Notes: generated by a model from the sequence alone, not told the origin. 41,440 bases of DNA from an uncultured Clostridia bacterium (GCA_947627705.1 CANQXL010000005.1:1-41440); one strand, 5' to 3'. Numbered from the stretch's first letter, positions 1-9,752 are shown. Numbers and translations are program-made.

Positions 1-206
1 GTGGAATAAAATATATTGTGCTTGGATTTTTAATGTGTGTTTTAGTTATGATAATTAATATAGATATAAATAGATTTGTACTACTTGCAGTGAAAGTTAT
101 AGTAGGAGTTTTGGTATATTCTATAGGAGTAATTTTAATAAAGATGAGAGAGTATAAAGAAACAAATATAGTAAAAGTAATATCTAAACTAAAAAATTTA
201 GAATAA
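1..206 (+). CDS. C-terminal fragment of a membrane protein, possibly a polysaccharide flippase
   Basis: The reading frame is open from the left edge to a stop at 204-206, so only the last ~67 residues are present. They contain two hydrophobic stretches separated by a short polar link with INRF, followed by a basic cytoplasmic-looking tail ending in KLKNLE. This resembles the C-terminal end of Wzx/MATE-like polysaccharide exporters, which often precede rhamnose genes, and rmlD follows about 50 bases later. The family call rests on hydrophobicity and neighbourhood only; no diagnostic motif is visible. Confidence 0.45.
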   Translation, partial: GIKYIVLGFLMCVLVMIINIDINRFVLLAVKVIVGVLVYSIGVILIKMREYKETNIVKVISKLKNLE

Positions 207-258
207 TAGCAGTGTTTATGTGCGTCTTTAATATTGCGAGAAAGGAATGATTTTTAAA

Positions 259-1116
259 ATGAAAATTTTAATTACAGGAGCAAACGGGATGCTTGCAAAA
301 GCAGTTATAAATGAATTCAAAAATGAAGAATTAATCTTGACAGATGTTCAAAATTTAGATATAACAAATATAGAAGATGTAAGAAAATTTGTAAAAGAAA
401 ATAAGCCAGATTATCTTATAAATTGTGCAGCATATACAGCAGTAGATAAAGCAGAAGAAAATATAGATATAGCAAGAAACATAAATGCAAAAGGCCCAAG
501 GAATCTAGCAATAGTTTCAAATGAAGAAGATATAACGCTTATACATATTAGTACAGACTATGTCTTTGGTGGAGATAAAGATATAAAAGAAGTTTATTAC
601 GAAGATGATGTAAAATCACCTGTTACAGCATATGGAATTACAAAGCTTGAAGGTGAACAAGAAATAGAAAAGAATTGCAAAAAATTTTATATATTCCGTA
701 CTGCTTGGTTATATGGGGATGGAAATAACTTTGTAAGGACAATGTTAAAACTAGGACAAAGTAAAGAAAAAATAAACGTTGTATCAGATCAAAATGGTAG
801 TCCAACATATTCAGTAGATTTAGCAAGTATTATAGGACAAGCAGTAAGAAGTAAAATACCATATGGCATATATCACGCAACAAATCAAGGATTTACAACA
901 TGGTACGAATTTACTAAAAAGATTTTTGAAATTGCAAATATAAAATGCCATGTTGAACCTGTTACAACAGAAGAATATATTAGTGAGATGCAAATAGTAC
1001 AAGCAAAAAGACCAAAAAATTCAAAATTATCTAAAGAAAAATTACTAAAAGAAGGAATAAAAATACCAGAATACGAAGATGCACTTAAAAGATACCTAAA
1101 AGTTGAACTTAGTTAA
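259..1116 (+). CDS. rmlD: dTDP-4-dehydrorhamnose reductase
   Basis: RmlD reduces dTDP-4-dehydro-L-rhamnose to dTDP-L-rhamnose with NAD(P)H, the last step of dTDP-rhamnose synthesis in the cytoplasm. The 285-residue product starts with the Rossmann motif GANGMLAKA, has the STDYVFGG stretch and the short-chain dehydrogenase YxxxK pair in YGITK, and ends at the usual family length. An upstream ATG at 247 lies directly against the GAAAGGA ribosome site. The ATG at 259 leaves about 12 bases and begins at the conserved KILITGANG, so it is preferred. It is first of an rmlD-A-C-B run and contains no in-frame CGG. Confidence 0.93.
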   Translation: MKILITGANGMLAKAVINEFKNEELILTDVQNLDITNIEDVRKFVKENKPDYLINCAAYTAVDKAEENIDIARNINAKGPRNLAIVSNEEDITLIHISTDYVFGGDKDIKEVYYEDDVKSPVTAYGITKLEGEQEIEKNCKKFYIFRTAWLYGDGNNFVRTMLKLGQSKEKINVVSDQNGSPTYSVDLASIIGQAVRSKIPYGIYHATNQGFTTWYEFTKKIFEIANIKCHVEPVTTEEYISEMQIVQAKRPKNSKLSKEKLLKEGIKIPEYEDALKRYLKVELS

Positions 1117-1144
1117 AAATTTTCAAAATAATTATAAGTTAAAT

Positions 1145-1186
1145 AAAGGTTTATGGGTAACCTTATAAAAACCTAAATATATTAGG
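1145..1186 (+). promoter_or_regulatory. Competing hairpins in the rmlA leader
   Basis: The 84-base gap before rmlA holds AAGGTT/AACCTT arms (1146-1151 and 1159-1164), an alternative AGGTTT/AAACCT pairing that would exclude the first, and a small palindrome CCTAA..TTAGG at 1172-1186. None is followed by a T-run. Mutually exclusive pairings suggest a leader structure, but the arms are short and could be chance in AT-rich DNA. Confidence 0.25.
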
Positions 1187-1200
1187 CAAGGAAGTAATAT

Positions 1201-2076
1201 ATGAAGAATAGAAAAGGAATAATCCTTGCAGGTGGAAGTGCAACAAGATTATACCCACTTACACTTGCAATATCAAAACAAATAATGCCAGTATATGACA
1301 AGCCAATGATTTATTATCCATTATCAGTATTAATGGAAGCATCAATTAGAGAGATACTTATAATTTCAACACCAAGAGATATAGTTGTGTTTGAAAGTTT
1401 ACTTGGAAATGGAGAAAAATTTGGGTTACATATAGAATATAAAGTGCAAGAGAAACCAAATGGACTTGCAGAAGCGTTTTTAATTGGTGAAGAATTCATA
1501 GGTAATGATAATGTTGCAATGATACTTGGAGATAATATGTTTTATGGTTCTAATTTCCCAAAACTTTTAGAAAAAGCAAACAACAATGAAGAAGAAGCTA
1601 CAATTTTTGGTTACTATGTAAAAGATCCAACAGCATATGGCGTTGTTGAAATGGACAAAGATGGAAAAGCAATTTCAATTGAAGAAAAGCCAAAAAATCC
1701 AAAATCAAATTATGCAGTACCTGGGCTATATTTTTATACAAATGAAGTAATAGAAATTGCAAAAAAAGTAAAGCCTTCAGCAAGAGGCGAACTTGAGATA
1801 ACTACAATTAGTGAAGAATATATGAAAATGGGAAAACTTAATGTTGCAAAACTAGATAGAGCAATGACATGGTTTGATACAGGTACACATGATGCATTAC
1901 TTGAAGCTGCAAGCTTTGTTCAGACAATAGAAAAAAGGCAAGGGATGCAAATTTGTTGTCCTGAAGAAATTGCATACAGAAAAGGTTGGATAGGAAAAGA
2001 AAAACTTTTAGAATCAGCAGAAAAATGCAAAAAAACAGATTACGGTAAATTCTTAAAATATTTGGCTGAAGAATAG
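1201..2076 (+). CDS. rmlA: Glucose-1-phosphate thymidylyltransferase
   Basis: RmlA joins dTTP and glucose-1-phosphate to give dTDP-glucose, the first step of dTDP-rhamnose synthesis. The 291-residue product is full length and begins KGIILAGGSATRLYPLT, the nucleotidyltransferase signature, followed by SKQIMPVYDKPMIYYPL. The metal-site stretch ILGDNMFYG, the sugar-site EEKP and the late motif TWFDTGTHDALLEA are all present. AAGGAAG lies about 7 bases before the ATG. No in-frame CGG occurs. Confidence 0.96.
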   Translation: MKNRKGIILAGGSATRLYPLTLAISKQIMPVYDKPMIYYPLSVLMEASIREILIISTPRDIVVFESLLGNGEKFGLHIEYKVQEKPNGLAEAFLIGEEFIGNDNVAMILGDNMFYGSNFPKLLEKANNNEEEATIFGYYVKDPTAYGVVEMDKDGKAISIEEKPKNPKSNYAVPGLYFYTNEVIEIAKKVKPSARGELEITTISEEYMKMGKLNVAKLDRAMTWFDTGTHDALLEAASFVQTIEKRQGMQICCPEEIAYRKGWIGKEKLLESAEKCKKTDYGKFLKYLAEE

Positions 2077-2099
2077 ATAGAAATATCGGAGGTTTACAA

Positions 2100-2649
2100 A
2101 TGGGAAAGTTCAAAAAAACCGAAACAGGGATAGATGGATTGTATGTTATAGAACCAACTGTGTTTGAAGATAATCGCGGATTTTTTATGGAAACATATAA
2201 TAAAAAAGATTTTGAAGAAATTGGAATTAATTATGAATTTGTGCAAGATAACCATTCTAAATCAACAAAGGGAGTTTTAAGGGGCTTGCATTTTCAGATA
2301 GAATATCCACAAAGTAAATTAGTTAGAGTTATAAAAGGCGAAGTATATGATGTAGCAGTTGACCTAAGAAAAGATTCAAAAACATATGGAAAATATTACG
2401 GTGTTATCTTATCAGAGCAAAACAAAAAGCAATTTATGATACCTAAAGGATTTGCACATGGTTTTCTTGTCATTAGTGACGAAGCCGAATTTGTATATAA
2501 ATGTGACGAATTTTACCACGGAAATGATGAAGGTGGCATTATTTGGAATGACGAAACTATAGGTATAAAATGGCCTATAGACAAATTGCGGTGGAATAGA
2601 AAATATAATACAATCAGAAAAAGATAAAAAATGGAATAAATTAAAATAA
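2100..2649 (+). CDS. rmlC: dTDP-4-dehydrorhamnose 3,5-epimerase; +1 shift at CGG 2589
   Basis: RmlC epimerises dTDP-4-dehydro-6-deoxyglucose at C3 and C5. The cupin-type sequence shows FxDxRGFF near the start, QDNHSKSTKGVLRGLHFQ with the catalytic His, and IPKGFAHGFLV. In the zero frame the gene would end at 2627 with an unfamiliar basic tail. Skipping the C of the in-frame CGG at 2589 gives a glycine pair (G164) and then IQSEKDKKW, the IxSEKD ending typical of the family, with a stop at 2647-2649, ten bases before rmlB. The corrected product has 182 residues. This shift is easy to miss because the zero-frame ORF looks complete. Confidence 0.9.
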
Positions 2650-2659
2650 GGGGGATGCA

Positions 2660-3619
2660 ATGGATAAAAATGTTTTAATTACAGGAGCAGCAGGGTTTAT
2701 AGGAGCAAATTTCGTTGAACTTTTTACAAAAAAACATCCTGAATATAAGATAATAGTACTTGATAAATTAACATATGCAGGAAATTTAGATAATTTAAAA
2801 AAAGTTATGGATAAGATTACATTTGTAAAAGGTGATATCTGTGACTTTGAATTTGTAAAAGAAATATTTAAAAAATATCAAATAAACGGTGTAATACACT
2901 TTGCTGCAGAATCTCATGTTGATAATAGTATTAAAAATCCTTTTATATTTACATATACAAACGTAATTGGAACACATACTTTATTAGAAAGTGCAAAGCA
3001 AGTATGGGGAGAAGGAAGCAAAAATAAATTTGTTCATATATCAACAGACGAAGTGTATGGTACACTTGGAGAAGATGGATATTTTACAGAAAATAGTAGA
3101 ATTAATCCTAATAGTCCATATTCAGCATCAAAAGCAAGCTCAGACCTAATTGCAAGGGCGTATTTTGAAACATATAAAATGAATATAAATATTACAAATT
3201 GCTCAAACAATTATGGACCATATCAACATAACGAAAAACTAATACCACATATGATAAAACTTGCTTTAGAAAATAAAAAACTTCCAGTATATGGAGATGG
3301 AAGAAATGTAAGAGATTGGCTATATGTAGAAGACCATTGTGAAGCGGTAGACTTAGTTTTTCATAATGGAATACCAGGAGAAAGATATAATATAGGTGGA
3401 CACAACGAAAAGAGAAATATAGATATAGTTAAGCTAATATTAAATTATCTGCACAAAAGTGAAGATTTAATAGAGTTTGTCGAAGATAGAAAAGGACACG
3501 ATTATAGATATGCAATTGATCCTACTAAAATAAAACAAGAACTTAATTGGGTACCTAAAACAAAATTTGAAGATGGCATTATTAAAACAATAGATTGGTA
3601 TTTAGAAAATCAAAATTAA
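2660..3619 (+). CDS. rmlB: dTDP-glucose 4,6-dehydratase
   Basis: RmlB converts dTDP-glucose to dTDP-4-dehydro-6-deoxyglucose using bound NAD+. The 319-residue product opens with VLITGAAGFIGANFVE, carries FAAESHVDNSI and the HISTDEVYG stretch of the active site, then the catalytic Tyr and Lys in YSASKAS. NCSNNYGPYQ and VRDWLYVEDHCEA follow in the usual order. It has a GGGGG-type ribosome site and closes the rhamnose block. There is no in-frame CGG. Confidence 0.96.
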   Translation: MDKNVLITGAAGFIGANFVELFTKKHPEYKIIVLDKLTYAGNLDNLKKVMDKITFVKGDICDFEFVKEIFKKYQINGVIHFAAESHVDNSIKNPFIFTYTNVIGTHTLLESAKQVWGEGSKNKFVHISTDEVYGTLGEDGYFTENSRINPNSPYSASKASSDLIARAYFETYKMNINITNCSNNYGPYQHNEKLIPHMIKLALENKKLPVYGDGRNVRDWLYVEDHCEAVDLVFHNGIPGERYNIGGHNEKRNIDIVKLILNYLHKSEDLIEFVEDRKGHDYRYAIDPTKIKQELNWVPKTKFEDGIIKTIDWYLENQN

Positions 3620-3632
3620 AGGAGATATCAAA

Positions 3633-4581
3633 ATGAAAATTGCGGTATTAATACCATGTTATAATGAAGAAACAACAATAGCAAAAGTTGTTAAGGATTT
3701 TAAAAGAGAGCTTCCAGATGCGGATATTTATGTATATGATAATAACTCAAGTGATAATACAGTAGCTATGGCAGAGAAAGCGGGTGCAATAGTAAGATAT
3801 GAATACAATCAAGGTAAAGGAAATGTCATAAGAAGAGGCTTTAGAGAAATAGATGCAGATATCTTTGTAATGGTAGATGGTGACGATACTTATCCTGCAG
3901 AAGAAGTTCATAAATTAATTGATCCTATAGTAAATGGACAAGCAGACATGACAACTGGAGATAGATTATCAAATGGAACTTATAAAAAAGAAAATAAAAG
4001 AGCTTTACATGAATTTGGAAATTACCTAGTAAAAAATTCAATTAATAGACTATTTGGTAGTAATTTAAAAGACATCATGACAGGGTATAGGGCATTTAAC
4101 AGAACCTTTGTTAAAAATATGCCTGTGTTAAGTCAAGGTTTCGAAATTGAAACAGAAATAACATTATATGCACTAGATAAATTATTTATAATTAAAGAAA
4201 TACCAGTAACATATAGAGATAGGCCAAACGGAAGCAGATCAAAGATAAGTACAGTCAAAGATGGGCTAAAAGTTATAAGAAAAATAATAAGTATGTATAA
4301 AGATTATAGACCAAGACGATTTTTCTTTGTAATTGCGATAATACTTACTATTTTAGGATTTGCTGTTCGGTATGCCAGTAATTATAGAGTATTTTAAGAC
4401 AAGATTTATAAGAAAGATACCATCAGCAGTGCTAGCTACAGGGTTAGTTACACTAGGAATAATAGTTGCTCAATGTGGTACAATACTTGATACAACAGTT
4501 AAACAACATAGAGAAAATTTTGAACACAAATTATTAGAATTTCAAGAAATGGAAAATTTAAAGAAAATGTTAAAAAAATAA
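3633..4581 (+). CDS. GT2 family glycosyltransferase; +1 shift at CGG 4368
   Basis: This looks like a polyprenyl-phosphate sugar transferase of the DPM1-like GT2 group. Residues 1-210 hold IPCYNEE, the DNNSSDNT nucleotide-sugar site, the metal motif VDGDDTYP and DIMTGYRAFNR. Two membrane helices follow at about 230-250 and 262-282. The zero frame stops at 4397 in the middle of the first helix. Skipping the C at 4368 gives GFAVGMPVII (G246), completes the helix, and continues to a stop at 4581, for 315 residues. It probably belongs to the same envelope polysaccharide operon as the rml genes. The acceptor lipid and sugar are unknown. Confidence 0.85.
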
Positions 4582-4591
4582 TTTTAAATAC

Positions 4592-4620
4592 TTGTTTTAA
4601 TTAAAAATATGTGATATAAA
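4592..4620 (+). promoter_or_regulatory. Sigma-A type promoter for the two-component genes
   Basis: TTGTTT at 4592-4597 and TATAAA at 4615-4620 are separated by 17 bases. They lie about 40 bases before the response regulator start, in the gap after the glycosyltransferase. Confidence 0.6.
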
Positions 4621-4660
4621 ATAAGTATAAAAACAGTCCAAACGAAAGGCGGAAACGAAA

Positions 4661-5387
4661 ATGTTTGATGACGAGAAAAAAACGGTACTTATAGTAGATG
4701 ATGAGCAATCTATAATTGACATATTGGTATATAACCTAAAAAAAGAGGGATATAATACAATAGAAGCTACAGACGGTCTTATGGCAGTTGAAAAAGCATT
4801 AGAACAAAAGCCTGATTTAATATTATTAGATATAATGCTTCCTAAAATGGATGGACTATCAGCTTGTAAAAAGATAAAAAGTGCAATGCCAAATGTTCCA
4901 GTACTTATCTTATCTGCAAAAGACGAAGAACTAGACAAAATTGTGGGATTAGAACTTGGAGCAGACGACTATATAACAAAGCCATTTAGCGTAAGAGAAT
5001 TAATGGCAAGAGTTAAAGCAAATTTAAGAAAACTTGAAGCATCTGTCTTACCTGCTGAAAATAAAGACAAGAAAGAAGAACATAAAATAGAAGTTGGCGA
5101 CTTGATGCTTGATATGGATAGATTTGAAGTTAAGGTTAGAGGAGAGAAAGTTGATCTTACAGTAAGAGAATTTGAAGCCTTAAAATATTTAGCAATGCAA
5201 CCACGGACAAATTGTTTCAAGAGAATTATTACTTGAAAAGGTATGGGGATATGAATATTTTGGAGATATAAGAACAGTTGATGTAACAGTTAGAAGAATT
5301 AGAGAGAAGATAGAGGAGGATACAACAAACCCACAAATATTAGTAACCAAAAGAGGCGTTGGATATTATATTGCAAAACCTGAATAA
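4661..5387 (+). CDS. OmpR/PhoB-family response regulator (WalR/PhoP-like); +1 shift at CGG 5204
   Basis: The N-terminal receiver domain (about 1-125) has the acidic pair in IVDDE, phospho-acceptor D57 in LLDIMLP and the conserved Lys in LSAKD. A linker of about 20 charged residues leads to a winged-helix DNA-binding domain. The zero frame stops at 5236 inside this domain. Skipping the C at 5204 gives [17 protein letters not shown] (G182) and continues through [12 protein letters not shown] and TKRGVGYYI to a stop at 5385-5387, 241 residues. The kinase gene lies 77 bases downstream. The shift falls at the glycine of the P-G-x-x-x-S/T-R-E-x-L motif that is almost invariant in the family. Confidence 0.93.
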
Positions 5388-5399
5388 AATAAAAATCTA

Positions 5400-5434
5400 A
5401 AGGGTGCTTCTTTAAAAAGTACCCTTATTTTTGA
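5400..5434 (+). terminator. Hairpin with T-rich tail between regulator and kinase
   Basis: AAGGGTGCTT (5400-5409) pairs with AAGTACCCTT (5417-5426) with one G-U pair and a 7-base loop, followed by ATTTTTGATTTTG. It has the form of an intrinsic terminator or attenuator within the two-component operon and would lower kinase relative to regulator expression. Confidence 0.65.
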
Positions 5435-5464
5435 TTTTGTTTATAAAGGAAGGTAATTTTTAAA

Positions 5465-6902
5465 ATGTTAAGAAATATACAAATAAAAATAGTTTTAATA
5501 TTTTTAATTCTTGGAATAATTGTAATTTCTGCAATGGGATATATAAATTATATCAATTTACAAAATATATCTACAGAAATATTAGAAAATTTTCAAAATT
5601 ATAGTTCAATAATACAAAAGTATCAATTACAAATAATAAATTTAACAATTTTTACTGACGTAGTATTTATTGCAATTTGTGTTCTCGTACGGAGTATTTG
5701 TAACGCAAAAAGTAATTTCACCAATTAGTAGACTTATTAATAATGCTAAAAAAATTGCATCAGGAGAAGAATTTGAAACAAAAGAATTAGAGTATGCAAA
5801 TAGCAAAAACGAAGTTGATGATTTAGTAAATGCATTTTATATGATGACAAAAGAACTTAAAGAAAATTTAAATGAAGTATCTAGAAGAAAAAATCAAATA
5901 GAAACAATACTTTTACATATGACTGATGGAATTATTGCGTTTAATATGGAAGGAAGAATAGATTTAATAAATCCAGCCGCGACGAGGCTTCTAAGATTAA
6001 TCCCAGAAGACGAAAATTTTGAAAAGATATTTAGTAAATTAAATGTTGATGTTAATTTGGAAAAAATAATTTATTTAGAGAACTGGACATCAACAGAAGA
6101 AAGAGTAACAATAGGGGATAATCATATGCATATGCATTTTGCACCTCTGAAAAATGAAGACGATACGCCAACAGGAGTCATAGTTGTTATACAAGATATT
6201 ACAGAACATGTTAAGCTAGACAACATGAGAAAAGAATTTGTTGCAGATGTATCTCATGAACTAAAAACGCCGATAACATCAATAATGGGATATGCAGATA
6301 CTTTGCTTGAAGACGAATATGATAAAGAAACTAAAGATAAATTTTTAACTGTAATTGCAACAGAAGCAAGAAGAATGGCAAAACTTGTAACAGATCTTTT
6401 ATCACTTTCAAGATATGATAATGACGAAACAAAGCAAGAAAAAACAGAATTTGACCTAGGAGAACTTGTAAAACAATGTCAAGATAAGGTTCAAATAGAG
6501 ATAGAGAAAAAACATCAAGTTGTAGAGTGTTTTGTAACAGCAAATGTACCTGCGGTTTATGCTGATAAAGATGGAATAGAAAGAGTAGTACTTAATATTT
6601 TAACAAACAGTATTAAATATACAGGTGAAGGTGGAAATATAAAGATATATGTTGGATTTGTTTATAATGATGCATATATAAAGATAATAGATAATGGAAT
6701 TGGAATTCCTGAAGAAGACTTAACGCGTATATTTGATAGGTTTTACAGGGTAGATAAAGCTAGAACAAGAGAAATGGGTGGTACTGGACTTGGCCTTTCT
6801 ATCGCAAAAGAAATACTTGATAAAAATCAGGGAAGCATAGATATAAAGAGTAAAAAAGGAGAAGGAACAGAAGTCGTTATAAAAGTACCTACAAAAAAAT
6901 AG
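5465..6902 (+). CDS. Sensor histidine kinase (WalK/PhoR-like); +1 shift at CGG 5690
   Basis: Residues 8-28 and about 58-80 are membrane helices flanking a short external loop. A HAMP region starting at VISPISRL, a PAS domain (about 135-245), a dimerisation domain with phospho-acceptor His in VSHELKTPITSIMGY (about residue 263), and an ATPase domain with DNGIGIPEED and GGTGLGLSIAKEI follow. The zero frame from 5465 ends at 5728. Skipping the C at 5690 gives ICVLVGVFVTQKVISP (G76), which restores the second helix and joins it to HAMP. The corrected protein has 478 residues. It is the likely partner of the upstream regulator. Confidence 0.92.
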
Positions 6903-6910
6903 ACAAAGGC

Positions 6911-6939
6911 TTGAATTATAGGGAAAATTGATATATAAT
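6911..6939 (+). promoter_or_regulatory. Sigma-A type promoter upstream of lepB
   Basis: TTGAAT at 6911-6916 and TATAAT at 6934-6939 are separated by 17 bases, in the 148-base gap between the kinase and lepB. Confidence 0.65.
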
Positions 6940-7050
6940 AATTTAGATAATTTTAAAGCTTAAAGTGAATTATTTATAATTAAAGAATAAGATAAATAGA
7001 GATATCATAAGATAATCGTTTATTTATAGAGATAGGAGTGAATATTATAG

Positions 7051-7701
7051 ATGGATGAACTAGAGAAAAAAAATAATATAAAAGAAATTATAGAATGGAT
7101 TATGTGTATTATAATAGCTGTAATTTTGGCACTTCTTGTAAGACACTATATATTCACGCCAACTAAAGTAGAGCAGGATTCAATGAGAACAACTTTAGAG
7201 CCAGGAGATAGACTTTTATTAGATAGATTAAGTATAACATTAAATAAAGAAATAAAAAGGGGAGAAATAATAACATTTGAAAGACCAACTATTACAAGCC
7301 CTTCGATTGCTGATTTTGATAGAGATAATCAGGTCGCAATATATGATAACGGTCCAACAAATTTATTTAAGAAATTTACTTATTATGTTTTAGAGTTTGG
7401 AAAAGAAAGTTATATCAAAAGAGTAATAGGAGTTGCAGGGGACCATGTGTTAATTGAAAATGGAAAAGTATATTTAAATGGAGAAGAGCTTGAAGAAGAT
7501 TATTTAAGACCAGGGGTGCAAACAGAGAGAAAAGGAATGTATTACGATTTAGTTGTACCAGAAGGATATGTATTTGCAATGGGAGATAATAGAACAGAAA
7601 GTAGTGATTGTAGAAAATTTGGATGTATACCAATAGACAAAATAGAAAGCAAGGTATTAGCAAGATTTTGGCCATTTAGCAAAATGGGAAAGGTTAAATA
7701 A
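7051..7701 (+). CDS. lepB: Signal peptidase I
   Basis: LepB cleaves signal peptides from exported proteins at the outer face of the membrane. The 216-residue product has one N-terminal membrane helix (about 13-32), catalytic Ser44 in QDSMRTTLEPGD and catalytic Lys123 in YIKRVIGVAGD. The C-terminal box MGDNRTESSDCRKFG is also present. Length and single anchor fit the Gram-positive form. holB begins at the base after its stop codon, so the two are probably co-transcribed. Confidence 0.95.
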   Translation: MDELEKKNNIKEIIEWIMCIIIAVILALLVRHYIFTPTKVEQDSMRTTLEPGDRLLLDRLSITLNKEIKRGEIITFERPTITSPSIADFDRDNQVAIYDNGPTNLFKKFTYYVLEFGKESYIKRVIGVAGDHVLIENGKVYLNGEELEEDYLRPGVQTERKGMYYDLVVPEGYVFAMGDNRTESSDCRKFGCIPIDKIESKVLARFWPFSKMGKVK

Positions 7702-8481
7702 ATGAAAAATGAACAAATAAATGAACTACTAAAAAATACCGTAAAAAATCAAAAAGTAGTTAATGGATATATATTTGCAGGAAATAAAAACACCGAAAAC
7801 TATAAATACTCAAGAGAATTTGCAAAAATGATATTGTGTATGGAAGATGGTAATATATCTTGCAAATGTAAATCATGTATAATGTTTGATAGCCAAAATC
7901 ATTCAGATTACTATGAAATTAACAAAGAAAGTACTGAAAGTATAAAAATTGACGAGATTCGCAAAATGCAAGAAAGGATATTAGAAAAACCAATAACATC
8001 AAGGAAGAAAGTGTATGTAATAAATAACAGTGAACAAATGACAAAAGAAGCACAAAACTGTTTACTTAAGACACTAGAAGAACCACCTGATTTTGTGACG
8101 ATAATACTTGTGTGCAATAATGAAAATACAATATTACCAACAATAAAGTCAAGGTGCACAAAGATTTTATTTACAGAAGAAAATATAGAAGAATTTACAG
8201 AAGAGAAATTAAACAGATATAAAGATTTAGAAAAGATATTTGGAAACGTAGATAAATATCTTAGTATAGATTTACTTGGAAACATAGATGTTTTATATAA
8301 AGATAAAGACAATATTTTTGAAAATTTAGATTTTATAAACTTAATCATTTCAAAAAAATCAAAAGAAGATGCTAGATACTTAGAGTACATTGATTATGTT
8401 GAACAAACAAAGAATAAATTAAAATCAAATAGCAATTTTGATATGAGCATAGATAATTTAATTTTAAAAATTTGGGAGTAG
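7702..8481 (+). CDS. holB: DNA polymerase III delta-prime subunit (clamp loader)
   Basis: Delta-prime is part of the clamp loader that places the sliding clamp on DNA. The 259-residue product has the Cys cluster CKCKSC of the zinc module near residue 54, the family stretch IDEIRKMQERI, and NNSEQMTKEAQNCLLKTLEEPP. The arginine-finger motif SRC follows in IKSRCTKI. A full P-loop is absent (GNKNTENY occupies its place), as is usual for delta-prime. It lies between lepB and ricT, and holB-ricT adjacency is common in Firmicutes. Confidence 0.88.
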   Translation: MKNEQINELLKNTVKNQKVVNGYIFAGNKNTENYKYSREFAKMILCMEDGNISCKCKSCIMFDSQNHSDYYEINKESTESIKIDEIRKMQERILEKPITSRKKVYVINNSEQMTKEAQNCLLKTLEEPPDFVTIILVCNNENTILPTIKSRCTKILFTEENIEEFTEEKLNRYKDLEKIFGNVDKYLSIDLLGNIDVLYKDKDNIFENLDFINLIISKKSKEDARYLEYIDYVEQTKNKLKSNSNFDMSIDNLILKIWE

Positions 8482-8482
8482 T

Positions 8483-9392
8483 ATGAAAATGAAAACAATA
8501 ATAGGAGTAAGGCTAAAGAAAATAGGAAAAGTATATTACTTTGATCCTAAAGGATACAAATTAAATATTGGCGATAATGTAATTGTAGAAACTTCACTTG
8601 GTGAAGAATTTGCAGAAGTAGTTATAGCAAATAAGGAGGTACCTGACGAAAGAATTGTCCAACCATTAAAGCCAATAAAAAGAATAGCTACAGGAAAAGA
8701 TAAAAAACATTATGAAGATAATAAAAGAAAAGAAAAAGAAGCTTTTGGGATAGCTATTAAAAATATAAAAAAACATAAATTAGATATGAATTTAATTAAT
8801 GTTGAATATAAATTTGATAACAGCAAAATACTATTTTACTTCACAGCAGATGGAAGGATAGACTTTAGAGACTTAGTAAAAGATTTAGCTGCAATATTTA
8901 AAACGAGAATAGAACTTAGGCAAATTGGAATAAGAGACGAGATAAAGAGAATGGGGGGTTGCCGGAGTTTGTGGAAGAGAGCTTTGTTGCTGTTCGCATC
9001 TTTCAAATTTTGAAACAGTATCAATAAAAATGGCAAAAGAACAAAACTTATCTTTAACACCAAGTAAAATATCTGGATCTTGTGGAAGGCTTATGTGTTG
9101 TTTAAAATATGAGCAAGAGGCATATGAAGAAAAATTATCAAGACTTCCTAAAGTAGGAGCAATAGTTAAAACAGAAGATGGAGAAGGAACTGTTGAAGCA
9201 GTAGAAATTCTTAAAGAAATTGTGAAAGTAAAAATAGTTGAAAAAGACGATATTAAATTCAAAAAATATGATGCAAAAAATATAAAAATTATAAAAGATG
9301 CAGAAGTAACAGATGACGAAGAAGGAGAAAGTGAAGATTTAAAAGAACTAGAAAAAATGGAAGAATTAGACAAAGAAGAAATGAACAATTAA
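8483..9392 (+). CDS. ricT: PSP1-domain protein RicT (YaaT-like); +1 shift at CGG 8963
   Basis: RicT is a cytoplasmic protein which in Bacillus acts with RicA and RicF in RNA maturation through RNase Y. The frame from 8483 shows the PSP1 domain. Just after IGIRDEIKRMGGC it runs into a CGG at 8963. Skipping that C restores the conserved Cys-rich segment GCGVCGRELCC (G161) and then MAKEQNLSLTPSKISG-CGRLMCCL. The tail is strongly acidic and the stop is at 9390-9392, for 302 residues. Without the shift the protein would lose the cysteines that define the family. Confidence 0.92.
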
Positions 9393-9427
9393 AAAAGGAT
9401 AAACAGACGAAAGGTGGTGAATTTGAA

Positions 9428-9598
9428 ATGGCATATAAAATAACAGATAAATGTATATCATGTGGAGCATGTGCTGCAAATTGCCCAGTACAATGTATAT
9501 CACAAGGTGAAGATAAATATGTTATAAATCAAGACATATGTATTGGATGTGGAACATGTGCTGGAGTTTGCCCAGTTGAAGCACCTGAAGCTGAATAA
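9428..9598 (+). CDS. 2[4Fe-4S] ferredoxin
   Basis: A 56-residue protein with two complete CxxCxxCxxxCP clusters, at CISCGACAANCP (residues 9-20) and CIGCGTCAGVCP (residues 38-49), in the bacterial clostridial-type arrangement. It is a small electron carrier in the cytoplasm and a plausible acceptor for the pyruvate oxidoreductase encoded 1 kb downstream. A GGTGG ribosome site precedes the ATG. The gene is followed by a terminator, so it may be expressed as a short separate message or as the end of the ricT operon. Confidence 0.95.
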   Translation: MAYKITDKCISCGACAANCPVQCISQGEDKYVINQDICIGCGTCAGVCPVEAPEAE

Positions 9599-9676
9599 AA
9601 TTTAGCATTGTAAATATGAAAGCTGCAACTGAATACTTTTTTGTAAAACAATAGAATTACGAATATAGAAAAAATG

Positions 9677-9722
9677 AACTATTTTTGTTAAATTAAAAGT
9701 TTAACAGGAATAGTTTATTTTT
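9677..9722 (+). terminator. Intrinsic terminator after ferredoxin
   Basis: AACTATT..GTTAAA pairs with TTTAAC..AATAGTT (arms within 9677-9692 and 9700-9715) around a short loop, followed by a T-rich tail. It lies about 80 bases after the ferredoxin stop. Confidence 0.7.
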
Positions 9723-9723
9723 A

Positions 9724-9752
9724 TTGTAATATTTTTTTTATTGTGATATACT
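9724..9752 (+). promoter_or_regulatory. Candidate promoter for the thioesterase
   Basis: TTGTAA at 9724-9729 and TATACT at 9747-9752 with a 17-base spacer, immediately after the preceding terminator and 27 bases before the gene; GGAGG follows at 9767. Confidence 0.55.

Noticed and set aside
4597-4938. Long minus-strand open frames overlapping real genes (here and at 7911-8390, 8885-9388, 14971-15534, 23342-24166, 35612-36154)
   Set aside because: They are shadows of + strand genes with strong homology, have low-complexity Ser/Phe/Leu composition and lack ribosome sites.
5204-5206. Simple reassignment of CGG to another amino acid, as reported in some bacteria
   Set aside because: In-frame reading of CGG as any amino acid leaves the downstream sequence in the wrong frame; a one-base skip is required.
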